In this document: piece by piece, positions 24,363 through 36,700 of the stretch
Position numbering within the stretch: position 1 is the first letter of the stretch
Layout: the number at the start of each line of letters is the position of its first letter
From: Psettodes erumei
Taxonomy: Eukaryota > Chordata > Actinopteri > Pleuronectiformes > Psettodidae
DNA: 64,000 nt
Assembly (NCBI GenBank): GCA_016785225.1
Contig: JAFBJZ010000224.1
Location: forward strand, 1,321,001 to 1,385,000
Direction of reading: 5' to 3'
Notes under the pieces: generated by a model
What the model was told of the DNA's origin: nothing
Databases searched by the model: none
The model's input: the letters and a program-made list of their open reading frames with translations, nothing else
Translations under genes and position numbers: made by a program

Positions 24363-24374
24363 CTTCTCGCAGCT
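24363..24374 (-). CDS. ptprd: ptprd microexon meB (12 bp)
   Basis: This 12-bp exon, AGCTGCGAGAAG, with the preceding G encodes E-L-R-E, identical to mammalian meB between Ig2 and Ig3. It is phase 1-1. In mammals meB acts as a spacer that allows Ig2 and Ig3 to bend and is needed for Slitrk and IL1RAPL1 binding. The acceptor TACATCCCTCAG has a weak pyrimidine tract and the donor is GTTGGT, with T at +3. A TGC sits about 25 nt upstream. Weak splice sites plus an upstream TGC suit regulated neuronal inclusion. Confidence 0.9.
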
Positions 24375-25575
24375 CTGAGGGATGTAGGGAATTTGATGCA
24401 GAACAAAAATAAAATAAGGAAAGGAGAAAAACAAGGGAAACACAGAGAGTAAAAAGGCCATGTTGTCTGTGTTCAAATGCTACTGAAACAATTCGAAGGA
24501 CCTTAAGTCTCTAAAGTGCAGGGAGCCCCTTGTATAAACCTGACACCCAGGTTATAAAGCAAAAGTCTGGACTGTCAGAGCTCAAACATTTAAATAAGAC
24601 AGAATATTTACTTTTAACACAGTTTCTGTCCAAGCCATGTGGTCAGCTTATTGTGATTTTTAAATTAATGTCTTTTTCTTTTTTATACATTATGTATTAT
24701 GCTATTTGGGAACTGAATGATAACTGATGATGACATGTAAAAGCTAACCACAGGTCTGAACAGCATTATAAACTTTGAGTAAAAAATAAAAATGAAAAAA
24801 AGATCAAAATCAAATGAAGCCTGGACTGATATATGCAAGTTAAAGTGAGCAGCATTAACAGTAAAAAAAAAAAAAATTCACATTAAAAGAATGAAACATC
24901 AAAAAAACCTCAGTGGAAAAAAAGAAAAAAAAGTTTGCTAAAGCAAAGCCAGTGCTGCTTCACTTCCTGGACTATATTTCAAATCGTTAAACTATATTTT
25001 ATAATTGCTGTGTAGGAATCAAAGGAATCAAGCTTCCTTCAAAAGTTTTAACAAGCTAATTTTATACACGGAGTAGGTTAATGAAATAATTTAGGATTTT
25101 TTTTTATTTATTATTTTTCTGTCTGTAACAAAAGGTAATGAGATTATCGGTGTCCTTCCAAAGTTGATCAATAGGGACTAACAAAGGCCAGAAAGGATCT
25201 GTTCACTACTGGGAAAGAGTTGGGACTGATGGGAGAGGGCCGTCCACCCTTTACCACCCCCGACAGTCAGGTTTGAAAGGCAATTAGTAAATAAACACAG
25301 CAAGCAGTCCAGTCATTGGTGTTAGACTCAGGATAACCAACATAAAGGATCAGAAACACATAACAGAGCAGATAATGTAGGTTCAAATCAGTGCAGGTAA
25401 GTCAAGTGCAAAAAAAACACATAAAAAAAAACAAAACATACTTACAACAGCCTCACAGGCTATGGCCCCTGCAGACTTAACTGGCTGATTTAAATATTTC
25501 TCATGAATTTTAAAGAGAACGTTGATATAATATTTTGATAGAAACATCCCAGTGTTGGTAACAGGTGATTCCTAC
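24375..25575 (-). other. ptprd intron between Ig2 second part and meB
   Basis: A 1.2-kb intron with many A runs on the plus strand, including 14 A at 24863-24876, so the transcript is U-rich. No exon is seen. Confidence 0.6.
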
Positions 25576-25686
25576 CTCTGACATATAGATTTGCCGGAGC
25601 AGAGTAGCGGGTTCCATCGTTGTTGGTCGCCACGCATTCATACTTGCCCTGGTCAGCCTCTTCGCTCTGCTCTATCTGGAGGGCTC
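25576..25686 (-). CDS. ptprd: ptprd exon: Ig2 second part
   Basis: This 111-bp exon (phase 1-1) encodes GALQIEQSEEADQGKYEC, then VATNNDGTRYSAPANLYVR, with the second Ig2 cysteine in KYECVATN. Mammalian PTPRD and PTPRF have N-S-A-G-T where this reads N-N-D-G-T. Acceptor is TTCCCAACCAG and donor is G|GTAGGAA. Confidence 0.93.
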
Positions 25687-27659
25687 CTGGTTGGGAATAG
25701 TAAATGGGGTAGCAGAGTATGTTTGGTTAATGGGATGTTGTTCGCATCGACTTCACAAGCCAAAATTAAAAGAAAAGAACTTGTTTGACCTCATGGAGGC
25801 CAAACATCAGCCCCCTTCATTTCTAGTTTGGCTTTGTCCTTTCAAGCTTCAGTAGTCGGACAGTTTGAGAAAAGTCATAATTAAACAATATCCAGTAAAC
25901 TGCATGAATGAAATGCTACATTCTCGTGTATTCTCCTACAAGCTTTGTACTTTAAAGTTTATCCCCCATCATTGTCACAGCCTCACCCACTGGCTGAGGT
26001 AAAATGGAGACTGTGCTATCCTACTATAGATGAGGGATAGTAATCATGCAAGACACCGCAATACGTTGTTTCTCTTAACAGGCCAGAAGTAACAAGTTAA
26101 AAGAAAATAGCACAGTGTCAACCAAGTCTAAAAGAAAAGCAAAGAAAAACACCTAAGTTACTGCATATTCTATCTGTAACACGTTTACCTTGATGATGGC
26201 TTCTGCAGTGAAAAAGGCTGATTACCTATGAAGCTACAGGGTCTAAGAAGACACTCATCCTAGCGCCAATGTCGAGGAAAATGCCATAATTTCAGAAAAG
26301 GGGCAAGCCCTTCAATATACAACATGTCACTGGACTGGTCAATATGGGGATGAGTGATACTGCTTCAGGGAAACATGGATCAAACAAAAGAGGTTTACAG
26401 TATAAGAAAGCAGCATAACAAGGGAGGACAATTGAAAGAAAGAAATTTAGGTATGAATTTTAGCATATTCAATCACAGATCAAGTGTAACATTCACCTAT
26501 CAGAATAATTTTGGACTTCATCAAGGTGAAGTTATTTTCAAAAAAATGCAGCGCATACAAAAAATTGAAAAATGCTGCTCATATATGAGGAAAAATTTAA
26601 ATTGAAATATTATGTAAGGCAAAACCAACATATAACCCTCTGGAACAAAAGTTTGACATGCAATTCTTAGCAAGAAATGTATGTCGGCACAACTTACAAC
26701 CTTCTGACAACCCTTAGCTGAAAAATAAAATGCAATTGTATTAGAAGACAAAATTCAAAATACCGGCCTGAGCCGACAAGAAGGCAACCAACCACTGCTT
26801 TAGCTTGTGAAAGCTACAAAAGACACCCATAAAAATCCACCAATGGGATCAGCAGTGTGGTGTCACATGACCCAGAGAAAAATGGCATTGACAACTCTGC
26901 AGCTCCATGTCACAAGGCAAAAATGAGCCAATCGGGTCCTCGCCAGACTCTACTGTTTGCCTTCCCCAAACCCTGAAGAAAAAAAGTCAAAAAGTAAAAT
27001 ATTCTCCAAACCCAAGAAAAGTAAGAAAAATAGGTGAAAGAGAAAAAAAGCACCGTAGAAACTTTATCAAAAAAGTGGTTGTTTGGGCTTTTTTGTAGAG
27101 GTACAGGAGAGGAAAGCAAATAGAAGAAATGGAAAAAAATAGTTTGCAAAGATAGGAAGAATTCTTTGGGAGAAAAAAGCAGAGTAGAGGCAATGTTGTC
27201 TTCAGCATGCCTGCGTGATTCCACAGCATCTGTGCATATTTTTAGTGCTGAACAAGAACAGCTAAGGGGGAAAAATGCTTGGTTGTTTTAGTTGGACAAA
27301 AAGAGGGACACATGATTCGCTATGGCCAAAAAGAAAACAAAAATGAACGGAAAAATATAGTTTAAAAAATAATTGTCATTGGATATGCTTATTTGAGCCA
27401 GGGCAAGCATATCACAACTGAGCTAAACAGGCTCTTGAAACCAGAATACAAAGGAGTAAATAAAGCATAGACAGAAAAATGGAATACAAATTTAGTCAAC
27501 GAAACAGGACAAATAAGAAGGAAGGTCCATATGAACATAATGGGATTTGGTCTTGGTAAACAGGACAAAAATGGAGGTGATTCAAGTGAATGGATGGGTT
27601 GACAGCAAGAATGAATTTGTATTATTTTCATTCTGTGAACGTCAGTTCAGCACTCTTAC
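25687..27659 (-). other. ptprd intron between meA6 and Ig2 second part
   Basis: A 2.0-kb intron, purine-rich on the plus strand at 26350-27200 and therefore U/C-rich in the transcript. No exon is seen. Minus-strand open frames here are low-complexity Phe/Leu/Ser-rich artefacts. Confidence 0.6.
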
Positions 27660-27677
27660 CTCTTATTGGTGTACCAC
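27660..27677 (-). CDS. ptprd: ptprd microexon meA6 (18 bp)
   Basis: This 18-bp exon lies between ATCCACCCAG and GTAAGA. With the preceding G it encodes G-G-T-P-I-R, identical to the mammalian PTPRD/PTPRS meA6 insert in the Ig2 loop. It is phase 1-1. A TTTGCATT stretch puts a TGC about 20 nt upstream of the acceptor, the type of motif used by the neuronal splicing factor SRRM4 (nSR100), and a long CT tract lies about 130-160 nt upstream. Joined with meA3 it gives the nine-residue meA9 form. Confidence 0.92.
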
Positions 27678-27802
27678 CTGGGTGGATAATATGAATGCAA
27701 ATAAGATTAGAAAGAAGAAGCATTAGTACGAGTAGATAGAGGCTGGGGGCTTTGGAAGAAGAATCAAATTAGGTTTAACAGGGTACGTAAATAAAGATAC
27801 TA

Positions 27803-27834
27803 GAGGAGAGAGAAAGGAGAGAGAGAGAGAGAGA
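27803..27834. repeat. (GA)n tract, CT-rich in the transcript
   Basis: An imperfect GA repeat on the plus strand, about 130-160 nt upstream of microexon meA6 in gene orientation. In the transcript it is a CU-rich tract of the kind bound by PTBP1, a known repressor of neuronal microexons. The regulatory role is inferred. Confidence 0.8.
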
Positions 27835-28403
27835 ATAAGAACTTTTCTGTACTCTACTGGCAGAGAAAGACAGGATTCATCATAGAAAAATCATAGGTCA
27901 GAGAGAAGAACTTGTGCATTGATGTACCACGGGGAGGTGCCATTTTGGAAGTGGCAATGGCTTCTGAAGACCATCTACTGAAGGGAAAGACTTTGAGGAC
28001 TTTGTATATGAGATTGAGAGCAGACTTGAGATGTCTTTGCTTGACCTGAGCTGGTCACCTCCCTAAGATCCCTGAAAATTTCCCATTACCTATGGCTTCT
28101 GGTGTTAAAAGATTAAGTAAGTGGAGGGTCAGTGAATGAGTTACAAACATGTGAGGAGAGGTCATTATAAAGTCAGTATGTGACAATCGTCAACTAAGGT
28201 TCTGTGATTCTGAGCTGGTACTACTGTAGCTGACGGTGGGACACTTAGACAACGTGGGGTGAGGGAAGAGTGTGTGTGCCTCAAGTAGTAGCCCTGAAAC
28301 TAAACTATCTGTTAGTAAAATGCATGCCATGCATTTTAATAGTTGTTGGAAACATGGAAAATTAGTGGGGGGAGTGATGTGTGCTTTAGAGCTAAGCACT
28401 TAC

Positions 28404-28412
28404 CAAAGGATT
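28404..28412 (-). CDS. ptprd: ptprd microexon meA3 (9 bp)
   Basis: This 9-bp exon lies between AAATCTACAG and GTAAGT. With the preceding G it encodes E-S-F, at the position of mammalian PTPRD meA3 (E-S-I). It is symmetric (phase 1-1), so inclusion or skipping keeps the frame. In mammals this insert lies in the Ig2 loop and changes the fit to IL1RAPL1, IL1RAP and other partners. The upstream intron is pyrimidine-rich on the transcribed strand (TCTTCTCTCT), and a TGC lies about 35 nt upstream of the exon. The site is too short to call by ORF, so the evidence is position, phase, flanking splice sites and the two matching residues. Confidence 0.85.
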
Positions 28413-29569
28413 CTGTAGATTTAAAAATATAGAGAGAAGAAAGACAGCATAAGAATATGATTATATTCTTTCGGTAAGTTTAGTTAACAAGGTTTCGTTA
28501 ATGCTCTAAGTGAATCAAAGCCGCACATTAGAAATAAGGGTTAGTTCTACACAGTTCTGTTGAAAACAAGTCAGCAAGGAAGTAAAGACGAGTTAACAAA
28601 GGACAGCTGTGAAATCTGTGAAGACAGGTGGTCAAACATACAAGACTTCTAATTTTCGAGTAGTTGTGTTAATACGTTGCCGTTAGCGGGCACACAGCTG
28701 AAAGTTCCGATTTACGTAACATTTTTAACAAATAGATTATGTCTCTGTATTGAGATATTGAAATCAAACTTGGGATATTCAGGTGAATGGGGATATTAGG
28801 ATGTGTCACAGTCAAATGAAAACAAAGATGGTGTCTACACATTAAAGCGGGGACTGTAAGTTCAAAGAATCAAGGGGTCAGGGAAAAAGCCTTATGATGT
28901 TTTACGCACTACTGTGGCTGATTAGTGTCCAGAATTAAATGCTGTTCTTTAACCTGAAGAAAGTTTTGACAAAAAGCAAATATTTACTCAAAGTAGTTTT
29001 AGGGATTCCTCTTTTGAAATTTCAACAAATGCAATAGATTGATGATAATCGTGTCTGCACGTCTCCTATTTTAAAATCATGTGCACTCCTTTGCAGATTC
29101 TGAATGAAGCCAAATGTTGAATATTAATTGTTAAAAAAACATAGGAAATGAGGAGAATGGATCCAAAAAAAAAAGATACTGCACCAATGCAGTGGAAAGG
29201 AAATCAACACAAAACAGCAAAAGAAGTCACTGTAAAAAGTCACAGCAGTGAGCAATGAGGGCAGAAGTTAGGGCAGAAGCCAGCAAACACAGAGGGGAAA
29301 TAATCCCAACAGCCCATGACAACACTGGAAGACAAAGGGAGACACACAAACAGACAGCACACACACCGGGGCGTACAGAGAGTAGAGGACAGGAAATAGT
29401 AGAAACAATGCCATTACCTACAAAATTAAAAGCCAAATGAGAAGTTAAATTATGGGAGGAAGAAGAGGATGAAAGAACAGAGGAGACAGCAGGGGGAGCA
29501 GATCAGATAGAGGGGAAACTAGAAAGAAGACCCCCTTTTGTAATTAAGTTTTCAGCGGAGGAAACCTAC

Positions 29570-29758
29570 CTGATCTGAGCTGTTTAATGCGGCCATTGTT
29601 GTTGGTGGTGTTGACAGGGAGGAAGTCTTTGAACCAGGAGATGTCTGGGTCAGGGTTGCCACTGGCGGCACAGAGCATGGTGGCGGTGCGCGTTCGCTCC
29701 ACCACTTTCAACTGTGGGCCCATGTCTATGGTGGGGAAACCAGGGGGCAGCTGGTCCT
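29570..29758 (-). CDS. ptprd: ptprd exon: Ig2 first part
   Basis: This 189-bp exon (phase 1 to 1) encodes EDQLPPGFPTIDMGPQL, then VVERTRTATMLCAASGNPDP with the first Ig2 cysteine, and ends NNNGRIKQLRS. This matches PTPRD/PTPRF Ig2 closely. The exon stops exactly where the meA microexons insert in mammals. Acceptor is CTGTTTCCAG and donor is G|GTAGGT. It follows a 16.5-kb intron, the largest complete intron in the window. Confidence 0.93.
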
Positions 29759-32700
29759 CTGGAAACAGATGAGAGACATTGTTGCAGAGGTGAGACTGAG
29801 CAAGTTTCGACTTCCTCCTCTGTCCCTGTGCCAGGGACGAGGCAGAGCTGGTGGAAGTCAGTGATCGTTAAAGCAAACAGCAGACAACAACAAGACGACA
29901 ACAAGAATTATCTACAATTTTTGGCCATAAAAGTGAAATGAGACTGCAGTAATAGGTGTATTTTGTAACACTATTAACTCCTCCGATAAAGCAACCGTCA
30001 TTTCTAAAGCCATTAACATTTAAAACTTATTTTCCCTGCCCATATTTTGTGTTGACAAAGACATAAAGTAAACAAAAATTACAAAGTATTAAGATCTCCT
30101 TGACTTTTTCTCCACTTTGTCGTGTTGCAGCTTTCTTGCCAGTGTTGATCTTCTCATCTAAATCTACACAAGAAAGCAAATATGCACATCTACTAAAATG
30201 TCAAAGTCTTCATTTGATAAGAGAAAGGAAGGAACTACATGTGTTTTCAGGAGAGGTGGGGCTCGGGTGTTGTTTGATGATGGCAGGTGGCTTTGCTGTG
30301 TTGCACGAGCTGCCTTGTTCCTGTCTGTGTCTCAGCTTACTGACTGAACAATGGCAGGCTCCATCCCGTCGCCGTTTGAGACGTGAAAAAACGTAACGCG
30401 CATCGCTCTTTGCTCCAATCATGTTCTTTTCAAAAAACAAAGGCAATAAAAGCCTGGAGCAGTTTTGTCTGAGGCTCCCTGCTCTGAACGGGAAGTATTT
30501 TTGGTTTGGAGTAAGTGATGATCTTTGAGTGGGTGCAGGGTGGAATATTCCACACACCGGAAGATTCCCGAATGCAGAATGTGTGCCTCTGTGCAATGTT
30601 AGCTCAGTGTTTATCTCCCAAACCAAGACCTGCTTATTCTGAATGCCAGTGAGGTTTATATGCACCTTTAAGTTTTCCTTTCCCCGCTGTGATTTGGCTA
30701 ATTAGCGTCTTCCGTTTGCTCTCATAAGCGGCACCTTTTTGGAAACATTTTCTTCATTAAATTTTCATGAGGAGACATCAGTCTGAAACAGCTTTGAGAT
30801 GCCATAGCCTGCGCACAGCCAAACGACAATCATGGCCCCCATCCAACAATGCTTTTGGGTATCTGGCATGAGGAACCACCTCAATGGATAAATCTGCTCC
30901 GAAATAGACTGTATTACAAATGAGTGACTTCAGACTGAACTGCGAAACTTTCCGACACAACTCCGTGTCCCTGCCTGAACTGAAGGGTTCCGACGGTGAT
31001 GGAAGTGATTGTTTGTTGCTTGTTTTGAAGCAGCCAATCACACAGAGCCATTCTCTGAAGCCCTCACAGAGTGCTTTAATGAATTCCAGTCCTCAATAAT
31101 GAGTACTTGTACACACTGGTCATTTTCTGGGCAGATGTGTGCTGTTAGCTATAGAGCACATCTTGGCCCACTCATCCTTATATAAAGTAGCTCCTCGCTG
31201 TGTGTCCTTGACATCGTGTACATACAGTGTATATTATGTATGTTCCCTTTGTGGCTTTTAGTAGCCATTAAATTGATGAGAGATGCTCACACCTTACTCT
31301 TGCCAAAAGTTCAGGTGTCTGGCACAACATTTGCTTGTTGTGCACGTAAAAATTGATTGCTGCTCCTTAAAACAATAACCACTTTGTCATTTCACCTCAC
31401 AGTGGCCACATTTACTTAACATCACAGCAAGTAGGCAAGTTAAGTTGGAGGACAAAACTATTTCAACAGATGTGAAGAAGACTCAGGTATTCACACATAC
31501 AGTACAATAAGTTTAGTGGCAAAGCATATTTTGCAGAAAGAAACACACTATACATTAAAGACCACGCATGAATCACTGCAAAAGAAATGGAGGGAGGGGG
31601 GCATGACAGCTTATCTTTTTATAAAAGCTCCTATCACAAGGTGAAGGAAGAGTCTTAACGTGAGAAACTTCACTTTCAAAGGCGCTCATTCAAATGGAGA
31701 AAGACAGGGAGGAGGGGAAAGGAATTAATTGTACAAGGTAGCTCCTGTCCAAGCTCCCTTCAGCCTGTTCAAGGTCGAACAGACAATTAGACGTTTCTAC
31801 AGTCAAGTCCAAAGTACACCCGATCAAACACAATAGCCAGAAGCAAGCCTCGGAGCACGGATGTGTGTTGAATGTAGTAACTGACGTGCCACGAAAAAAG
31901 CAACTTCTCTGAAATTGCAATGTATTCTAAAACAAAGTGCTCAGGACATCATAATTTGGCTGTCTTAAGAAGTCTGAATTGTCCTCGTGCTGATACATGA
32001 AATGCCCCTGGTTATTCATGTTTAAGGGGAAGAAGAAGAAGAAGAAGAGGGTGTGGGACAGCCCTCATTTTAAACTATAAATGGTGTAGCTTAGGACAAC
32101 ATGGGCTTTTTGATTCTGCAAATTGTTAGGGTGGTAAAACCATAGCATTTATGTCTGATTTACAAAAGTGCAGTGTGACTCACTTAAATTATGAAAAACA
32201 TAAAAATGATGCTGGGTCAAGTGTATAAAGGGAATTTTAACCCAACCCATCATCCCCCTCCTACAGAGTGCGTGCGTTACATGATGCTATCCCCATATAT
32301 CCCTATAATTCCAGTGCAGGCAGCTGATGTGACCCCAGGCAGGGCATTTAAAATTAATGATCTGTTACAGAGGTTTCTGGCCTTTTGAATGCATTCTTGC
32401 TTCGCCCAGAAATGTAATTTACAGCTGCTTACAGATGGGCACTCATGCTCATCGAGAATGGCCACAAAGTCATGACATCAACCGTGAGGTATCTAAGAAC
32501 TCTTCTTGCACAGAATTTGAGATTAAGATGCAAAGATGTAATAATAAGCACAAGTGCTTTGATGTTCTCAAGCTTCTCACTGCTCTCGGCTAAACCCTCA
32601 TTTAGTTCGGAAAGTGAATTACCATTGTGATAATAAATAAGGGAAGGGAAATTTAACACATTAGCTTGTGTGTACCGTGATTAACAGCTCATGTCAACGG

Positions 32701-33672
32701 AGCCGCTGCAGCATTTTCCTTACAAGGCCCAGAGACCAAAACAAAATCAGATTAATCACTACTTAATTTGAGCCACAACGTGTTTGTCGTCCTTTTTTGG
32801 GGGGGAGAAGTTGGGTTATTGACAAACTGTTAAAAGAAGAGAATGAAATGATTAATCAACCAGGGACAGAGCGGCTACAAGTTTTCCCCATGTGCAATGT
32901 TTGCAGTTCTGTTAACAGCCATGAAGCTGGTTCTCCACTTGTGGTTTCATAAATTATCAGCAACGAGCTAATTCATTACTACCTGAGGAACACTCGGCTT
33001 CATCGAAATGGGACTGGGAATCGTAAAAGTTTGGCTGTGCTTGTTTTTTAGTGTTAAAATGCTGATTGCCTGTACGCTACACTTTACAGGATATGAAAGT
33101 CAGAGCTGAAAGGTGAAATTCAAAGAAAAAAAAAGGGGCTTTTACAGATTTCCCCCACTTCCTCTCTCTACCTCGCTGAGAACTGCAATCTCAAGGACAG
33201 TCTAAGACAAGGGCAGTTTCTGCTTTACAGACCCGCACTGTATATTCAACAATGGATCTACACACTAAATGAGATGGAAGGGAGAGAAATGCTGAAGTCA
33301 CCTTCCAGAGAAGTGCTGAGCAGTGGTGCTTGATATAAAAAGACCCCCAATGACAATTTGCACACATTAGCCACCACCAGGCTATCAGGCCCTGTGAGTG
33401 TGTTGTGCCAAGTATGGGAGGAGTATAAAAAGGACATTGGCTCAAAAAGTCCCTCAGTGAGCAGATTTGTGCTGAAGACATAAGGCCGCTGGACATAAAC
33501 TCAACCCATTAGCAGATTATATCTATTGATCATTCGTATAAAATATGAGCAAGAGTGAAATCACTTTTGCTGTGTATGACAACAGCAGCCACTTCAGTTT
33601 CTGAAATGCTGCTTAAATGCAGCATAAATTCAGCACAATTTGTCTTCATGCTGCAGTGGGTAACAGTGTGCG

Positions 33673-33676
<4 letters not shown>

Positions 33677-33714
<38 letters not shown>

Positions 33715-33723
33715 CACACACAC
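33677..33723. repeat. (CA)n microsatellite
   Basis: Eighteen CA units followed by TG then CACACACAC. Confidence 0.97.
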
Positions 33724-36700
33724 TTTTTTCCTAGTAAACTTCTCACCTGCTTTAGTGGAATGATTTGAGCAGCAAACTCAAGTAATGTCCTCCTTGTTGA
33801 GGCTCTAATTAAATAAGCCTAATTGAGTCTCAACAGATAAAGGTACTATTCAATTGTCATCAGTTACTGTTTACATTTTTGCGCAGTTCATGCCGCAGCA
33901 AGGCACCGGTGTGTATGTGCAGTCTGAGGTGACGTTTACAAGGCACTACAGGACTAATGCAGTTACATCCATGGAGTGGAATTCATTAGAAAGATAGGGG
34001 AACGAGACAACAAAGTTAAGGCCAGGATGTTAGCTCGGGTTTGACACGTGCTCAAATGCAGACCTAAATTAAAAACCTGCTCCTTCCTCCGGCGCCGCAA
34101 CTCTGCACGGTCAACAGAAACATAAGCAACGCTTTGCTGTCAATCTCTTTTGTTTGGTGAATGATAAACTGTACACACAGCGGCTGATTTCAACAAAGCA
34201 ATTTTGAAGCAAGGTGGTGTTGCCAGATATTGATACTGGAGCCCTGTATGTGCTTAAGATAACACCTTTGCAGCTTCAAGTAAAGTGGGTTTGGCAGTTT
34301 ATCCATAATATATATGTTGACATTTAAAAAGTGGACTGTTGAGATGTATAACTGCTATAAAATATTCAAAAAATAATGACTTGTGAATGAGGATTTAAGC
34401 AGAAAAGCAATGCAATGGTCAGGAAATTAAGTGTAAATCTGAATCGGGAGTCAAATTGATCGGTCGAGCTCGATGCTTTTCTATGTCACATTTGGCTCCT
34501 AAATCATTCAATAAGTAGAAAAGCATTTGAGAAGAAAATAAGCATTTGTTGCGCCGGACTTTCCAAGTGCAGCCATAAAAACATAAACCTTTCCGGTCAC
34601 ATTCTGGCTTAAATTCCGCGGTTGCTGCACAAGGATTGGATTCGGTCTCACCCTTTTCTTCCCAAGCGGAACAAGGCTTTTCACCCTGCGGTTGAGGTTA
34701 TTCTTCAGGGAAAATCCCTGCGGGCCATAATAAGATATATTTGTTGGACATATTTGAGTGGATACAATCTCTTCAAAGAGCCTGTCACAGGTCACTTGCC
34801 AGTGGCAGCGCAGTGGAGGAAAGAGTGCGTCCAGATGTATTGTTGTTTGGGAATCCCTCCCCTGCTAAAGATGCTGCATTATGGAAGTGTGGGAATTTGG
34901 GGAAGATGTCCTGAAGTTTGTCGTGTTTCCTCTGCCTTAAAGATTATTTTGCCCTGTTTATGAATCAATCTGATTCTCACTTCCTCTTTTCCCAGATAAC
35001 ATTCCAGCCAGCACAAAAAAAGGAGCCATAAAACATTAACCATGGAGTGTGACAGCATGTGCTTATTTTTCTCTGCAGCCTGACCCCAAGACATTTTTTC
35101 CCACCACACCACAGCATATAATTTGAAGTTGAGACACGCTGATTAAACCTCTTTCCACAGACAAAAATCCAACAGAAGTGAGAAAAAAGATAGGGGAGTT
35201 AAGCAGGGTTAGGGTGCTAATCATGGTAATCATACAGCACCCTTACCGCTCACAAGGACATCATTTGGTATTGACTTGTTTCATGGCTTCCTCGTGCATT
35301 AGCTGCCCAAGATTGAGATTTGTGTTTGATAATGTAGTAAGAGGTGGTTGAAAAGGTGATGACTCGAGGTGAAGGATGAGAGACTTGAAGGAGAAACGTA
35401 TTTACACAATGCTAAGATGAGGGTAAACCAGAATTTGGCATCATGATGCCATCTTTAGTGCATTTCTGAGTGACTTTATTGATGCAGAGCACATTAGCAC
35501 AGAAAGACTGCCCAGTATAATTTGTTGTGCACTCAGAATTAGCAGCAAGACTAGTTAATGCATCCGTTTAGAGACGACCTGAATCCTCTTTGACAAAATG
35601 TTCTGTTCGGCTCCCGTTCGGTTGACATATTCAATGTTTTTCTTTTTCTTTTTTTTCTTTTCCCCCTGGCATGGGAGAGGGAACTGTTAATTATGCTTTT
35701 GTTTTTGCACAAACAAAATTACTCAACCAAACGTAAGAGCTCTTGATTAACAAAGGCAGACAGTAATTCCATTTTGTGCCAATTCAATGACGGCATCTGC
35801 TCTATTTTTCTCTATCGCTCTCTCTAATATTTCAGCACTTTCAGCCACATCATTGTTGATTTCCTTGCTCTACTTAAAGGGTACACCTAACACTGTGGTA
35901 AAACTGTGTACTTGTACAATCAGCACCTGGGGACAGACAGGTTTTAAATCTGAACCCACCCTCTGCTTTTATCAGCTACCTGCAGCTTGGTTAAACTATC
36001 TCAAACTTGGACTCAGGACAAAGTTGCTTTACTCAACACTCCATCCATCATTCTGCCCACAAACCTGGGCAGTGCTGGTGTCCCCACATTTGGTACTGAC
36101 TACTGGACTAGGACATTTTAATATATTGTCTAGCTTTGGCCTGTAGATGCAAGGCTTTTTGATTAATACCCCTGAACACATGCCTGGACATTGTTGTCCC
36201 CACAGCAATGCTTCGGGTGGAATACTTGGAATAGTTAACATGCAGGGGAAAGCAATGACCCTTAAGATGAAGGCTGTAATGTATCATTTGTGAGTGGCAG
36301 GTAAAACTATTAATTTAGAGAGAATCGAGTTTGACAGGCACGCCGAGCATAAAAACACATGTGCGTCTCTGCCGAGGAAAAAAAAAACAACAAAGAATTG
36401 AGATGTCTAAATTTTCTCTAAATCCCCTCAGAGGATCCAAACCGTGTATTTATCTCATTGATACACCCCAGTGCTGTTTGGCACGTATGTTGTCCAGTCT
36501 AAATAAGATTAGGTTTTCCCCCTCGAGCTTCCTTTGAGTCAGATTTCCCAAATAAGCCTCCCGGCCCCTACAAGGCCTACAGATATTGCTTTAGTAATCC
36601 AATAATGGAAAACAAAATGCTCAGCACTTCCGTTTAATAAAGCACAGTGTGTGGTGCAGGGAAATTCTGAAGTTCACCTTCCTGAGTTGGATTTTAAGGG

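Larger units (their letters stand above)
27678..29569 (-). other. ptprd introns flanking meA3
   Basis: These are two introns of 726 and 1,157 bp around the 9-bp meA3. The first holds the CT tract (GA on the plus strand) at 27803-27834. Plus-strand purine-rich sequence at 29440-29545 lies just after the donor of the Ig2 first-part exon. Confidence 0.6.

Noticed and set aside
26910..27229. Phe/Leu/Ser-rich minus-strand frames resembling membrane proteins
   Set aside because: They come from pyrimidine-rich intron sequence; low complexity and no homology signal.
30210..30665. 151-codon minus-strand open frame
   Set aside because: No recognisable domain and no sensible splice borders near the ptprd exons; likely chance.
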